Assembly (NCBI GenBank): GCA_016709385.1 | Contig: JADJMW010000004.1 | Span: forward strand, 1 to 64,000 | Reading direction: 5' to 3' | Length of the DNA: 64,000 bases | DNA from: Candidatus Rubrivivax defluviihabitans | GTDB lineage: Bacteria; Pseudomonadota; Gammaproteobacteria; Burkholderiales; Burkholderiaceae_C | Shown here: one piece after another, positions 26,041 to 34,705 of the stretch | How positions within the stretch are numbered: position 1 is the stretch's first letter | How the letters are laid out: every line of letters starts with the position of its first letter | Notes under the pieces: model-generated | Seen by the model: only the letters and a program-made list of their open reading frames with translations | Told to the model about the DNA's origin: nothing | Database searches by the model: none | Translations under genes and position numbers: made by a program

Positions 26041-27390
26041 TCAGGGATTGCCGAGCCTCGCTCGGATTTCAGGGTAGGAGTAGCGCGCGTCGGCTTTTCC
26101 TTCGTTCCGAACCGTCATTGCATCGACGAAGCCTTGCCAAATGGGGCGCGACTGATCAATGAGCCCTGGCGTTAGCCTAAAAAGCTCCAGCATGAGGTCC
26201 GGTGAGCCAGTTGCGTAGGAGATCTGGCTATTGCCAAGAACGGCGTCGAGGGTGCGCGTCACATCCTCCACCGTAAAGAATGACGCCAGTGGGACGATCA
26301 GTGCCTGGCCGTACTGCTCCGCCTGTCGAGCGCTTGTCGCCGAAGAATAGATCGTGATGGCCGTGCTAACGAACTCCTTGCGGGGAGCATCTGAGATAAG
26401 TGCGACCTGACCGTCCTGTTCCAAGCCCGAGAACTTGGCGAGCAGGAAGTCAGCCAGGTCGGGAACAGCGAACGCATCGAAGGCCATGAACAGCTTCAAG
26501 GTTGCTACGTCAGCGTTCTCTAGAAGTCGCGTCACGCGCATACGGACGGGCTCAGAGAGCCACGTCCATATTCGCGGTTCCGCGCCCAAGTACACGCACA
26601 GATGTAGGAGGTTCGCATCGTCGACTCCCTCGAAGTAGGTCGCCACCATTGGGCGCGCCACCTCCTCGTAGATCACCGTCTTGGACGTGGCGACCTCGCT
26701 CAATGTCCAAGCGAGTTGCCTACGCTTGGGCAGGAAGTCTTGTCCGTCCGGCAGGAACAGTGCTTTGAGCAGTACTTTGACCAGATTCGAAACCAGAGCG
26801 TCCTTTGCGCGGTTCAAGTACTTGGCAGCGACGTAGGTGCCAATGCTGTCGCGCGTGACGGGATAAGAGGGACTGAGTATGTCGACACGGATGCGGTTCA
26901 ACGCACTCTTGCCTTGCAATGGCGCATGAACCAGCAAGCATTGCAGCGCATGCACCAGGTGAGACCGGACCAGATCCGGAGCTGGTTGGAATAGTTCATC
27001 TTCGGTCACAAAGGCCGGATGTGCGCAAAGATTTCGATCGTCCTGTGTTCGCTTGAGTACATCGAATTCGTGCTGCGTGACAAGCTGCAGGTTCACGCGC
27101 GCGGTGTTTAGCAGTTCGCGCTCAATGGCCTGCATTTGCGGAACGCTCTTGTGCTCAATCGCTGCATCAAGGGTGTTCATGAAAGTCGTCGCGGCCGGAT
27201 CTCCCTGGCCTGCTAGTTCTCGGGCCTTTGAGAAGATGTCGTGGACGACCGCAATCCAAGTCGACATGATGGCCGAGCGAAGCGCCCCGCCACGGTATGC
27301 CGTGATGGCCTCAAGAATGAGCCGCCGAGATTCCCGATCGCGAACCGAGAGAGCAAGTACGTCGATGTCAGTCACGCCATAAGTTGCCAT
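26041..27390 (-). CDS. HEPN-like protein in the BREX operon
   Basis: This 449-residue helical protein has in its N-terminal 140 residues a helix pair ending in DDRNLCAHPAF. Arg119 and His124 fit the Rx4-6H signature of HEPN RNases, and the preceding helix AYRGGALRSAIMSTWIAVVHDIF is typical of HEPN domains that bind nucleotide or protein partners. The remaining 300 residues are helical and not recognised. I chose ATG 27390 (MATYGVTDID) because GGAGTGAG precedes it; it follows the brxC stop by 8 nt. The gene is not in the canonical BREX type 3 list. Possible roles are an RNase effector or a DUF4145-like structural module. Confidence 0.6.
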   Translation of the reverse strand: MATYGVTDIDVLALSVRDRESRRLILEAITAYRGGALRSAIMSTWIAVVHDIFSKARELAGQGDPAATTFMNTLDAAIEHKSVPQMQAIERELLNTARVNLQLVTQHEFDVLKRTQDDRNLCAHPAFVTEDELFQPAPDLVRSHLVHALQCLLVHAPLQGKSALNRIRVDILSPSYPVTRDSIGTYVAAKYLNRAKDALVSNLVKVLLKALFLPDGQDFLPKRRQLAWTLSEVATSKTVIYEEVARPMVATYFEGVDDANLLHLCVYLGAEPRIWTWLSEPVRMRVTRLLENADVATLKLFMAFDAFAVPDLADFLLAKFSGLEQDGQVALISDAPRKEFVSTAITIYSSATSARQAEQYGQALIVPLASFFTVEDVTRTLDAVLGNSQISYATGSPDLMLELFRLTPGLIDQSRPIWQGFVDAMTVRNEGKADARYSYPEIRARLGNP

Positions 27391-27398
27391 GGGGAATC

Positions 27399-30300
27399 TC
27401 ACTCCACCACGAAGCGCAACTTGCTGGCTTCCTTGCCTTTGCATCGATCGCCTAGGAACTTCTCAAACCGCGCCCGCAGCTCGTCGGGCTTCGCCGGTGA
27501 GCCGCCACTTAGCAGCGCCTGCTTGATGTCCTCAGCGCTGATACTGATCTTTTCCAGCCCGGACAGCGCTTCCTGGATGGCACTGACGAACTCGGGGGGG
27601 ATGGGGTTCGGCAGCTTCTTGGCCGACGTGAACTTGGTGATCAGATCGCGGGCCGATGCCTGCAGCAAGTCGAAGTTGCCTTTGGTGATGGGGTCGTCCA
27701 GGTTTTCGAGCAGGGTGTGCTGCCAGCCCTCGAGTAGCCGGTCCAATTCTTCGTCCAACTGTTTGAGGACGTTGGCTGCCGGCAGCAGGTCGCCCTGCTC
27801 GTTGGCAGGCCGGAAGCCGCAGTGTGGGCAGTACGGGCTGGCGGTCAGTTCGGACTCCACAAGCGCAGCACAGCTCTTAAGCTTGTCGAGCTTGTCGTGG
27901 AAGATGGTGAGTTGGCTGGTCGGCATCAGCGCAATGCCGGCTAGTGCCCGCATGGCAACCAACCGCGAGTCCTTGCGCAACGCGGCCTTGGTCTTGTCCT
28001 CGGCCACGCCCAGCCGGGCCTTACTGTGCTGGGCGACGTATGCGAGCAAGTCGTCCTTCTTCAGCTTGGCCAAGGTCTGGCGGTACTCCGCTGCGTGCTG
28101 TGCGTTGCGGTCGGCCGCGAGCTTGTCGAGGACGTCTTTGCGGGCGCCTTGGGCCTGCTTCACCCACGCATGGTCGCTGGACAGGACCATCTCGGCTTGT
28201 GAGAGGTAGGCAGCCGACCCGCCAAGCTCGGTGACGAGATCTTGGAGCTTCTCGACGGCGCCAAGCACTTCCAGGTTCTTCTTCTGTGCGTCGATATCGT
28301 CGGACCCGATGCGCAAGTTCTTCAGCTTGCCGACCGTGTTGTACGGTGTCAGTCCTTCCGCAAGCGTCTTCAATGCCTCCAGGCGTGCGCGCCAGTCGCG
28401 CATTTCGTCGTCTGTCAGCAGCGGCTTACCCCAGAAGGTGAGCTTGCCCTGAAGATCGGTGCCGGCGGTCAGCACGCGGCCGACCAGCTTGGCCACGGCT
28501 TCGAGCAGTTGTTTGACGGGCTCTTCGGAGCCTTGCGTGGCGAGTTGCGCCAGACCCGGGGTTAGCCCCAGCAACTCGAAAAGCGACCTTAGGACCGCGA
28601 CGTTGATTTCCTTGGGTGCTTCGACGTGCTTGAACTGCTTGAGTTCTTCGAGCGAGCGTTCAGCCAGTTGGGTGACCTTGCCGGAATCAATCTTGTCGCC
28701 GGTGACGGCCAGTACGATGTCACCCGAATAGACGAGGCCGCCGAGTACGGCGGCGAGCAAGTCAGGCTCTAGCCTGAACTTGACTGGGTGGAAGTACTCC
28801 ACGTCGGTCTGCCCGTTCAGCAGTTCGCTGCGGTTGAGTACCTGCCCGTGGCCTTTGGCTTTCAGACGACTGAGCACCTCCTTCGAATACCGCGAACGGC
28901 CCGGGTCAATGCGATCTCCGTCCAGCATTTCGAGTGCGTCGAGAACCGCCGTTGCGTCCTTGGTGCGCGTGCCGCCTGCAAGCGCCTTCAACGCATTGCC
29001 AACCAGTTGCCGGCGGTTGGACTCTGTCACCAACACCGAGAAGGTAGGGTATTCGGGCGAGGTCTCACTGAACTGCTGGTTGAGAGCAAGGCCGGAGACG
29101 ACGTTGATGATGTCGCGGAAGTTGGCACGTTCGTCGGAGCCCAGGCGCAGCTTGTCGCGGATGGATACGCCCTTAGCCCAGTCCTGCAGATTCTTTGACT
29201 TGCCCTGATAGGTAACTTCCAGCGCAGTCATCTGCTTTTCCTGCAGCCACTTGCTCATCTCGCGCAATGCATCCTTGGCCTTGTCCAAGTAGACGGCCTT
29301 TGCGCCGCCACTGGCGGTTGATGCAAGGTCTTGCGCTGCGGCGTAGAACGACAGGTGGCGCTTGATGGCGTCATCGCGTCCCTTCAGGCGGACGAATACT
29401 TCGTCTGCCTTGTTCTCGTCGCGGAAGCGCGGCGGCTCAAAGGGCTGGATAAAGTAGACGTAGAAGTCTCGCTCGGGCTGCGCGGTGGGGCGGTCGTTGG
29501 GGGCGCCGAAGAAGAGGTAGCCGTTGCGCTCAACGCGATGTTCCTGCCACTCGATCTGGTACTGCCAGATCTGGTGCCCAGACACATACGTGTTCTCGTC
29601 GGTACGTTCCATCAGTTGCTTGATGGCTCCGTAGTAGGCTCTGTCCAGCGCGTCGTCTGATAGCGCTTCAGCACGCTTTTCAATCTGTGTGGCGTAGTCA
29701 ACGTCCTTCTTCAGGTCGAGGTAGTACTGCTCCGTATCGGGTGCTTTGGAGATGAACTGGCCATTGACGGTTTTGACGATCTCGCGAAGCGTGGTTTGCA
29801 CGGCGGTGAGTAAATCGTCCGATGGATCGCCCCCCAGATCCTCGATGCCAGGCTGGTACAGGCATAGGGTGTCGCGCAGCTCGGCAGCGGTGGGCCCCAC
29901 GGGAACGTAGATGTCGCCACCAGTGGTGAGCCGGTGCACCGACAGGCCTGCGATCACACGTTGCGCCATGGCCTTGTAGGCGGGGCGGGTGAATGCCTTC
30001 AACACACGCTCGGCCAGCACTTCGGAGACCTTCAGAACAGGGCCGATGCTAGGGTCGGAGCGCAGCACCGAGTTCGAGGTGACGGTCTCCCAGAACTTGT
30101 CATAGCCGATCAGGCCGGGGCGATCGTTGGGCACTTCGTCGTTGAGGACGGCCTGAATCTGGTCACGCAAGGTGACGAGTGCGCCGCGCTTCTCGGTGAA
30201 GATCAAGCGCTCGAAGGTGCCGATGTACTCAGGGTGAACTGGGAACAAGCGCACGTATTCGTCCATGCGCTCGTTCATCGAGCCATAGAACTTGGCGTAC

Positions 30301-31124
30301 TTGGTCAAGTAGGTGCGGATCTTGTTTTGTTGATCCGCAGTCTTCTTCAGCAGACGTTCAGCGACCACGAAGCTCACGTCCTGCCGAGCCAGCAAGACTT
30401 GCGTGAAGCGGTCCTTCACGCGCCGCAGGCTGTCGGCGACATGCTGGAAGCGGTTGCTATCGAATATGGCTTCCTGCACACCGGCCACGAAACGGAACCG
30501 CAGGTGCTTGGTGACCTCGCCAATCTCGCGCAGGAACGACAGGTCCAGCACCAGGTCGTGGTCCTTGCGCGAACGCAGGTAGTCCAGGAACTCGTCCACC
30601 ACCAGCAGCACGCCGTGGTTCGGGTGGACATCGGCAAACGCGGCCATCATCTCCTCGAAGGCGGCCTTGTTGTTCACCACCTTGTCTGCCGGCGGGAACG
30701 AGTAGCTCACGCCGCTCTTTTCGAGGAACAGCTCAAGCTCCTGGGTGATGATGTCCCGCAGCGACATCTGGCTCGAGATCTCGATGCGGTGAACCTTGAA
30801 CTTACCGGCGATGGCCGTGGCGGCTTCCGCGACCTTGGGGTGGCGGAGCATGGGCCGATAGGCCGCGCTTTCCGCCACGAGGGACAGCACCGACATCAAG
30901 TGCGACTTACCCGTGCCGTAGTTGCCGACCACGAGGACGCCCATGTGGTCGACAGACTCGTCGAACGACAGCTGCGGAATCATTTGCTTGGCGATCCGCT
31001 CGGCCATGTCGTCGGACATGACATAGGTGGCCACGAGCTTCTTGGCCTCGTCGGGCCGGTTGGCGTCGAGCAGCTGGATGACCGATTCAATCGGCTCGAA
31101 TTGGATGAGATCGCTGTAGCGCAT
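27399..31124 (-). CDS. brxC: BREX type 3 ATPase BrxC/PglY-type (DUF6079-like)
   Basis: This 1241-residue protein has Walker A GNYGTGKS (residues 67-74), Walker B VLLVVDEFLDYL, and a sensor-like segment. It matches the large P-loop protein of BREX systems and is of normal length. Near the C-terminus SPYCPHCGFRPANEQGD suggests a half zinc ribbon. BrxC is an AAA+ ATPase required for both methylation and defence. I chose ATG 31124 (MRYSDLIQFEP) because the frame upstream is poor and it follows the brxF stop by 16 nt. Most of the operon's coding mass is here and no disruption is seen. Confidence 0.85.
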   Translation of the reverse strand: MRYSDLIQFEPIESVIQLLDANRPDEAKKLVATYVMSDDMAERIAKQMIPQLSFDESVDHMGVLVVGNYGTGKSHLMSVLSLVAESAAYRPMLRHPKVAEAATAIAGKFKVHRIEISSQMSLRDIITQELELFLEKSGVSYSFPPADKVVNNKAAFEEMMAAFADVHPNHGVLLVVDEFLDYLRSRKDHDLVLDLSFLREIGEVTKHLRFRFVAGVQEAIFDSNRFQHVADSLRRVKDRFTQVLLARQDVSFVVAERLLKKTADQQNKIRTYLTKYAKFYGSMNERMDEYVRLFPVHPEYIGTFERLIFTEKRGALVTLRDQIQAVLNDEVPNDRPGLIGYDKFWETVTSNSVLRSDPSIGPVLKVSEVLAERVLKAFTRPAYKAMAQRVIAGLSVHRLTTGGDIYVPVGPTAAELRDTLCLYQPGIEDLGGDPSDDLLTAVQTTLREIVKTVNGQFISKAPDTEQYYLDLKKDVDYATQIEKRAEALSDDALDRAYYGAIKQLMERTDENTYVSGHQIWQYQIEWQEHRVERNGYLFFGAPNDRPTAQPERDFYVYFIQPFEPPRFRDENKADEVFVRLKGRDDAIKRHLSFYAAAQDLASTASGGAKAVYLDKAKDALREMSKWLQEKQMTALEVTYQGKSKNLQDWAKGVSIRDKLRLGSDERANFRDIINVVSGLALNQQFSETSPEYPTFSVLVTESNRRQLVGNALKALAGGTRTKDATAVLDALEMLDGDRIDPGRSRYSKEVLSRLKAKGHGQVLNRSELLNGQTDVEYFHPVKFRLEPDLLAAVLGGLVYSGDIVLAVTGDKIDSGKVTQLAERSLEELKQFKHVEAPKEINVAVLRSLFELLGLTPGLAQLATQGSEEPVKQLLEAVAKLVGRVLTAGTDLQGKLTFWGKPLLTDDEMRDWRARLEALKTLAEGLTPYNTVGKLKNLRIGSDDIDAQKKNLEVLGAVEKLQDLVTELGGSAAYLSQAEMVLSSDHAWVKQAQGARKDVLDKLAADRNAQHAAEYRQTLAKLKKDDLLAYVAQHSKARLGVAEDKTKAALRKDSRLVAMRALAGIALMPTSQLTIFHDKLDKLKSCAALVESELTASPYCPHCGFRPANEQGDLLPAANVLKQLDEELDRLLEGWQHTLLENLDDPITKGNFDLLQASARDLITKFTSAKKLPNPIPPEFVSAIQEALSGLEKISISAEDIKQALLSGGSPAKPDELRARFEKFLGDRCKGKEASKLRFVVE

Positions 31125-31140
31125 GTTTTTCGCTTCCCTG

Positions 31141-31599
31141 TTATTCAAGTTCGAAGGGGACCCAGCCGGCCGTGCCGTGGTCCTGATGTTCTGGGTGGCC
31201 CAATGCCGCGTAGGTGAGGCGACCGTCGCTGAACTCGCCCGGCCATGCCGCCACCACGCGACGAGCGTGTGCATGCCGCTTGAGCGTATCGAGCGGGTTC
31301 AGGTGCAGACTTCTATCGAAGAGGAGTTCGATGTTGTCCAACAGCAGTACGTCGTCTTTGGCGTGCTCGCTGGCCAGCTCGCGCAGAACGGTGCTGACCT
31401 GAAGGTGCCTTTGTTTCTGAGGCAACGCCGCCAGGCGTGCACCCAAGGCCACGCCTGCGTTGAGTACCTCCATGCCGCGGTGGTCGGCCAGGTCGCGCAG
31501 CAGCGCGGTCTTGCCAGCGCCTGGCGCGCCGATGAGCAACAGCAGCTTGCTCTGAAGCGTGCCGATCTCTTCGACCCGACGGTTCAGACGTTCAAGCAT
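31141..31599 (-). CDS. brxF: BREX type 3 small P-loop protein BrxF
   Basis: This 152-residue protein has Walker A GAPGAGKT (residues 24-31) and Walker B DDVLLLDNIELLFD. BrxF is the marker of BREX type 3: a small ATPase encoded directly before brxC, exactly as here. The start ATG 31599 overlaps the end of brxR by 8 nt, indicating translational coupling with the regulator. It ends 16 nt before the brxC start. Confidence 0.85.
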   Translation of the reverse strand: MLERLNRRVEEIGTLQSKLLLLIGAPGAGKTALLRDLADHRGMEVLNAGVALGARLAALPQKQRHLQVSTVLRELASEHAKDDVLLLDNIELLFDRSLHLNPLDTLKRHAHARRVVAAWPGEFSDGRLTYAALGHPEHQDHGTAGWVPFELE

Positions 31600-32527
31600 C
31601 TTCGTAGCTCCCCTCGCTCGGGGCTGGCTCTTGCCGCTGCTGGTCGGGTGCGCGGTAGCCGGGCGCCAAGACAGCGTTCCTCACGCCGTAGATCGCCAGG
31701 CAGTCTTTCAACCAAAGGCGGAACTCGTGGCCCCTCATGCTGTGGTCCGGGGAGCAGTCCACACTCCATTTGCGCAGGATGTACCCGGCCGTGGCGGCGC
31801 GCAGCTTCATTCGCAGCACGCCGTCCTGCATGCCGTAGTCCATTTCGGTGATTTCCGGCCGCGGTTGGTCGGGGTGTGGCACCAGTTCCAGCTCGACGAT
31901 GCGGCTCCACTGGATGTCCTGGGCGCTGGATTCATGGGCATCCACAGGCTTGCCCTTGAGCACTTCCGCCCGCCGGATGCGGGTGATGACGAAATCGCGG
32001 AACTCCTGCGCTTTGCGGTCGTAGGCACGCACATGCCAGCGCAGGCCGTTGTCAAGCAGCGCGAAGGGAACGATCTCGCGCTGGGTACGGCCGCTGGTGA
32101 TCGAGTGGTATTCGATAGCAAGAGGACAGGCCTGATGAATGGCCCGAGTGACGTAGGCCAGCGTCGCGAGCGCAGGCTGCGTCAGGCGCGCAGGTGTCTC
32201 GCTGGGTACCCAGGCCTTGATGTGCGTCGGCTCACCGTCACCGAAGCCCTGTGTGAGCCAGGACAGCACGCGCTCTGGCGGAAACTCGAAGACAGGCTTG
32301 AAGTGAGGCCCGATCAGGTACGACTTGGCCTTTGCGTCGTACTCGATGTTGCCCGGGGCCAGATCTTTGTAGACCGCAAGGTCTCGCGTGGCTGCTGCGG
32401 ACTGGATGCCAAAGCGGGAAACCAGGTCTTGGCGACGAATTTCGCCGATGAACCGCACACGCAACTCCACGAACGCGAGCCGGTCGCGCTGCGGCTGGGT
32501 GAGATCCAGAAGCTGGTCGTTCGCCAT
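31592..32527 (-). CDS. brxR: WYL-domain transcriptional regulator of BREX
   Basis: This 311-residue protein has an N-terminal winged helix (RFIGEIRRQDLVSRFGIQSAAATRDLAVY), a WYL domain in the middle (REIVPFALLDNGLRWHVRAYDRKAQEFRDFVITRI), and a C-terminal extension. BrxR regulators have this exact architecture, sit first in BREX operons and repress them, relieving repression on ligand binding. I chose ATG 32527 (MANDQLLDL); ATG 32581 is in frame but adds an unlikely leader. It is the first gene of the minus-strand operon. Confidence 0.85.
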   Translation of the reverse strand: MANDQLLDLTQPQRDRLAFVELRVRFIGEIRRQDLVSRFGIQSAAATRDLAVYKDLAPGNIEYDAKAKSYLIGPHFKPVFEFPPERVLSWLTQGFGDGEPTHIKAWVPSETPARLTQPALATLAYVTRAIHQACPLAIEYHSITSGRTQREIVPFALLDNGLRWHVRAYDRKAQEFRDFVITRIRRAEVLKGKPVDAHESSAQDIQWSRIVELELVPHPDQPRPEITEMDYGMQDGVLRMKLRAATAGYILRKWSVDCSPDHSMRGHEFRLWLKDCLAIYGVRNAVLAPGYRAPDQQRQEPAPSEGSYEDA

Positions 32528-32831
32528 GTGTGCCAACGCGTAGGTTGGATGCCGCGGTTGGGGTCTGACGGAAGACAGCATTTACGCCCGGACCCAGGGG
32601 TTCCTTATCGCTAATGATGTGGAGTACGTTGCATTTTGATCATAATACTCGACAATCTGGCCCGCTGGGTCCAGGTCGGTTGCGACTGTGTTCAGCGCGT
32701 CTGGGCATCGACGATGGCGTGTGAACTGGACTTGCTTGACCAACGAGGAACGCAACCTACCCCCAATACAGTACGGAGGTTTGCGAGTACTCCGTTTCGA
32801 ATGCAATCGCGTGGTATCGCAAGCGCGCGTT
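32528..32831. other. Intergenic region upstream of the BREX operon
   Basis: About 300 bases between brxR and the integrase gene end. Parts near 32600-32660 are AT-rich (for example CATTTTGATCATAATACTC) in a GC-rich background, which fits the operon promoter and BrxR operators. I could not define boxes or a clear palindrome. A 101-codon open frame here is not credible as a gene. Confidence 0.45.
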
Positions 32832-34328
32832 TCACTCTGCTGCAGCCGGCTCGGATTGCAATGATTGCATCCGCCGTCCTGAGGCAATGGTCGAGAGCTT
32901 CGCCCCCAGCGCGTCGAAGGCCCGCGCCTGCTCGGCTTGGCGTCGATCCTGGATGTAGATGCCGCTCATGCCTTGCTTGATGTGGTTCAGGCACTCGTTG
33001 ATGACGTCGTCCGAGATGCCGAGCTGGCTCATGACGGTCGATGCCGTGCGGCGAAGGTCGTGCGCCGTCCACCGTCCACCCTTGAGTGCAAGGGAACTCA
33101 CGGCCTTGGTGCGGTTTGCCAGACGCTCGTCTTCCTGCCGCTGCCGGTCTGCCAGTTGCTTCCCGAACGACTTGACGCAGACCGGTCCTGTTCCGTGCGA
33201 GTTCGGGAAGACCCAGGCCAGTGGCTTTCGGGTGACCGGGTCGGCTTCCCGCAGTTTGCGCAGTTCGGCGAACTGCGTCAGCGCGAACTTGCTCAGGTGG
33301 ATCGTGTGCTCGCGCTGGTTCTTCGTCGTTGGCAGGTACCAAGTGCATGCTTCTTCGTCCACGAATCCGAGGTGCACGGCGCCGGACTTCTGGGCAACAT
33401 TGTGGGCGTCAACGGCCTGTTGCAGAACCCGCTGGTTCGGCTTCGCATCTGCCCAGACCGCACCCATCAGTTCGCCGACACGGCACCCGGTCGAGAGGAT
33501 CAGCCAGAGGCCGAGCACCGTCCGTTTGTGCAGGTTCGCCGACGGGAGCTGGGTGACCAGGTCGGCCAACTCGACCATGGACAGGACCCGGTCGCGCTTG
33601 ACGTCCTTGCCGCCGATCTTCTTCTTCTGGAGCAGTTCGATCGGGCTGTGCTCGATGATCTCGCGCTCGGCGGCGAACCTGAACATCTGCTTCATCTCGG
33701 CCAGCAGCACGTTGGCCGTCCGCAGCTTGCCCTCGCCCTTGACGGCATCCAGGATCGTAAGCACGTCGGCCTTCCTCACGTCGACGATGGCGGCCTCTCC
33801 GAGGCGGGGAAAGACCCGACGCTCGAACTGCTCGCGCACGTACTGGCCGCCGTCCTTGCGCCCGATCCGCTTGCCGTCGCCACCCATGCGGGGTGCAAGG
33901 TCCGTCGAGGCCCACCGCTCGAACACCTGCTTGACCGTCAGCCGTCGCTGGCGCTCGAGGTCGGCTTTCTGCGCCTGGACCTCGGCATCGCGGGCGGCAG
34001 TCTCGCCAGCAGCTATCTTGGCGGCGTCGACGTCGGCAAAATGCTTGCGGAGATCGCGGATGCCCGACTTGTACAGCGTCGCCCACTCGAGCGCGACAGC
34101 GCGGGCGGCCGCGACGGTCAGTCCACCCGAGGAGCCTGGTTTGGCGTAGAAGCCGATACTCAGCCTGACCTGGGCCCGATCCGGCCCCGTGTATCGGAAG
34201 TAGAAGAGCTTGTTCCCGCTGGGCGTGATTCGACCGAGGAAGGTGCCTTCGCCGCGCTGGCCGGACTCCACGAACCACTGATCGGCGTCCGCAGGATTGG
34301 AGTCCATGTGCTTGCTGGTGATCTTCAC
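32832..34328 (-). CDS. int: Tyrosine-type site-specific integrase
   Basis: This 498-residue phage/ICE-type recombinase shows the catalytic set: Arg in LSTGCRVGELMG, HDLRR (His423, Arg426) and the nucleophile in GIYIQD (Tyr458). The N-terminus has the arm-binding and core-binding regions of tRNA-targeting integrases. I chose GTG 34328 (MKITSKHMD) because AAGGGG lies about 10 nt upstream; ATG 34307 is an alternative. It reads away from the attachment site, which starts 190 bases upstream. It would integrate and excise the whole element. It appears intact. Confidence 0.9.
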   Translation of the reverse strand: MKITSKHMDSNPADADQWFVESGQRGEGTFLGRITPSGNKLFYFRYTGPDRAQVRLSIGFYAKPGSSGGLTVAAARAVALEWATLYKSGIRDLRKHFADVDAAKIAAGETAARDAEVQAQKADLERQRRLTVKQVFERWASTDLAPRMGGDGKRIGRKDGGQYVREQFERRVFPRLGEAAIVDVRKADVLTILDAVKGEGKLRTANVLLAEMKQMFRFAAEREIIEHSPIELLQKKKIGGKDVKRDRVLSMVELADLVTQLPSANLHKRTVLGLWLILSTGCRVGELMGAVWADAKPNQRVLQQAVDAHNVAQKSGAVHLGFVDEEACTWYLPTTKNQREHTIHLSKFALTQFAELRKLREADPVTRKPLAWVFPNSHGTGPVCVKSFGKQLADRQRQEDERLANRTKAVSSLALKGGRWTAHDLRRTASTVMSQLGISDDVINECLNHIKQGMSGIYIQDRRQAEQARAFDALGAKLSTIASGRRMQSLQSEPAAAE

Positions 34329-34520
34329 GTCCTACCCCTTGGCGTCAGGCGGCCTCGGCGGATTGGGCGGTTTCGAAGCCTACAAAAGCCTACAACTCGA
34401 TGGCTGTCAGTGTATTTCGGAAGACTTCGGTGGACGACGAAATTATGTAAGTTGTTGATTTATAAGGATTCTAGTTTTTGAATGGACGTCATGAGTCACA
34501 AAAAAACAACATTTATTTTG
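34329..34520. other. Element end: integrase promoter and att flank
   Basis: This 192-base, partly AT-rich stretch holds the integrase leader and the end of the element up to the tRNA junction. It probably carries the integrase promoter and arm-type binding sites, but I could not identify repeats with confidence. Confidence 0.4.
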
Positions 34521-34566
34521 CCTACGAACCAAGGGGTCGTGGGTTCGATTCCTGCCAGCCGCACCA
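34521..34566 (+). repeat. Attachment site: 3' half of tRNA-Arg(ACG)
   Basis: The 46 bases match the tRNA-Arg(ACG) anticodon loop (CTACGAA), variable arm, T arm (GTGGG-TTCGATT-CCTGC) and acceptor end with encoded CCA. The 5' half is absent: the sequence switches to unrelated AT-rich DNA at 34520/34521, in the anticodon arm. The element therefore crossed over at the anticodon region, and the intact tRNA-Arg gene should sit at the other end, left of the window. Confidence 0.85.
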
Positions 34567-34574
34567 ATCAGATC

Positions 34575-34613
34575 AACGGGTCAGTCTCGCCAAGGGGCTG
34601 ACCCGTTTGCTTT
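34575..34613 (+). terminator. Terminator of the original tRNA-Arg gene
   Basis: A perfect 10-bp inverted repeat (AACGGGTCAG / CTGACCCGTT) with a 13-nt loop is followed by TGCTTT. It lies 8 nt after the tRNA CCA end, as expected for the chromosomal tRNA transcript. Confidence 0.8.
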
Positions 34614-34705
34614 CGAACATGCGGGACTCCGCCCGGGTGGCCAGCAGCCTTGCTCCGCATGACTGGTCGGGCCGGTCCACCCCTATCGGCGGCCTTACGC
34701 CCGGA

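Larger units (their letters stand above)
1..34566. mobile_element. Integrated element (ICE-like), right-hand part
   Basis: The right boundary is seen directly: a minus-strand tyrosine integrase (32832-34328) next to the 3' half of a tRNA-Arg(ACG) gene ending in CCA at 34566, followed by a tRNA-type terminator. Inside are gene types usual on ICEs of proteobacteria: an FlhD/FlhC-type activator pair, DUF932, a TOPRIM primase, a GHKL ATPase, a DUF1845-like gene and a BREX locus. No relaxase, coupling protein or mating-pore gene is in the window, so conjugative ability is inferred. The polarity of the tRNA fragment means the intact tRNA and the other end lie left of base 1. Confidence 0.8.

Noticed and set aside
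15903..32527. DISARM or a DndFGH-like system as explanation of the helicase plus methyltransferase
   Set aside because: The PglZ domain, the BrxF/BrxC pair and the WYL regulator are BREX hallmarks, and no phospholipase-D-like or DUF1998 DISARM gene is present.
32582..32887. Open frame of 101 codons between brxR and the integrase gene
   Set aside because: It overlaps the integrase end, has no ribosome-binding site, and its composition is not protein-like.
34521..34566. Functional tRNA-Arg gene
   Set aside because: The D arm and 5' acceptor strand are missing; only the 3' half is present.
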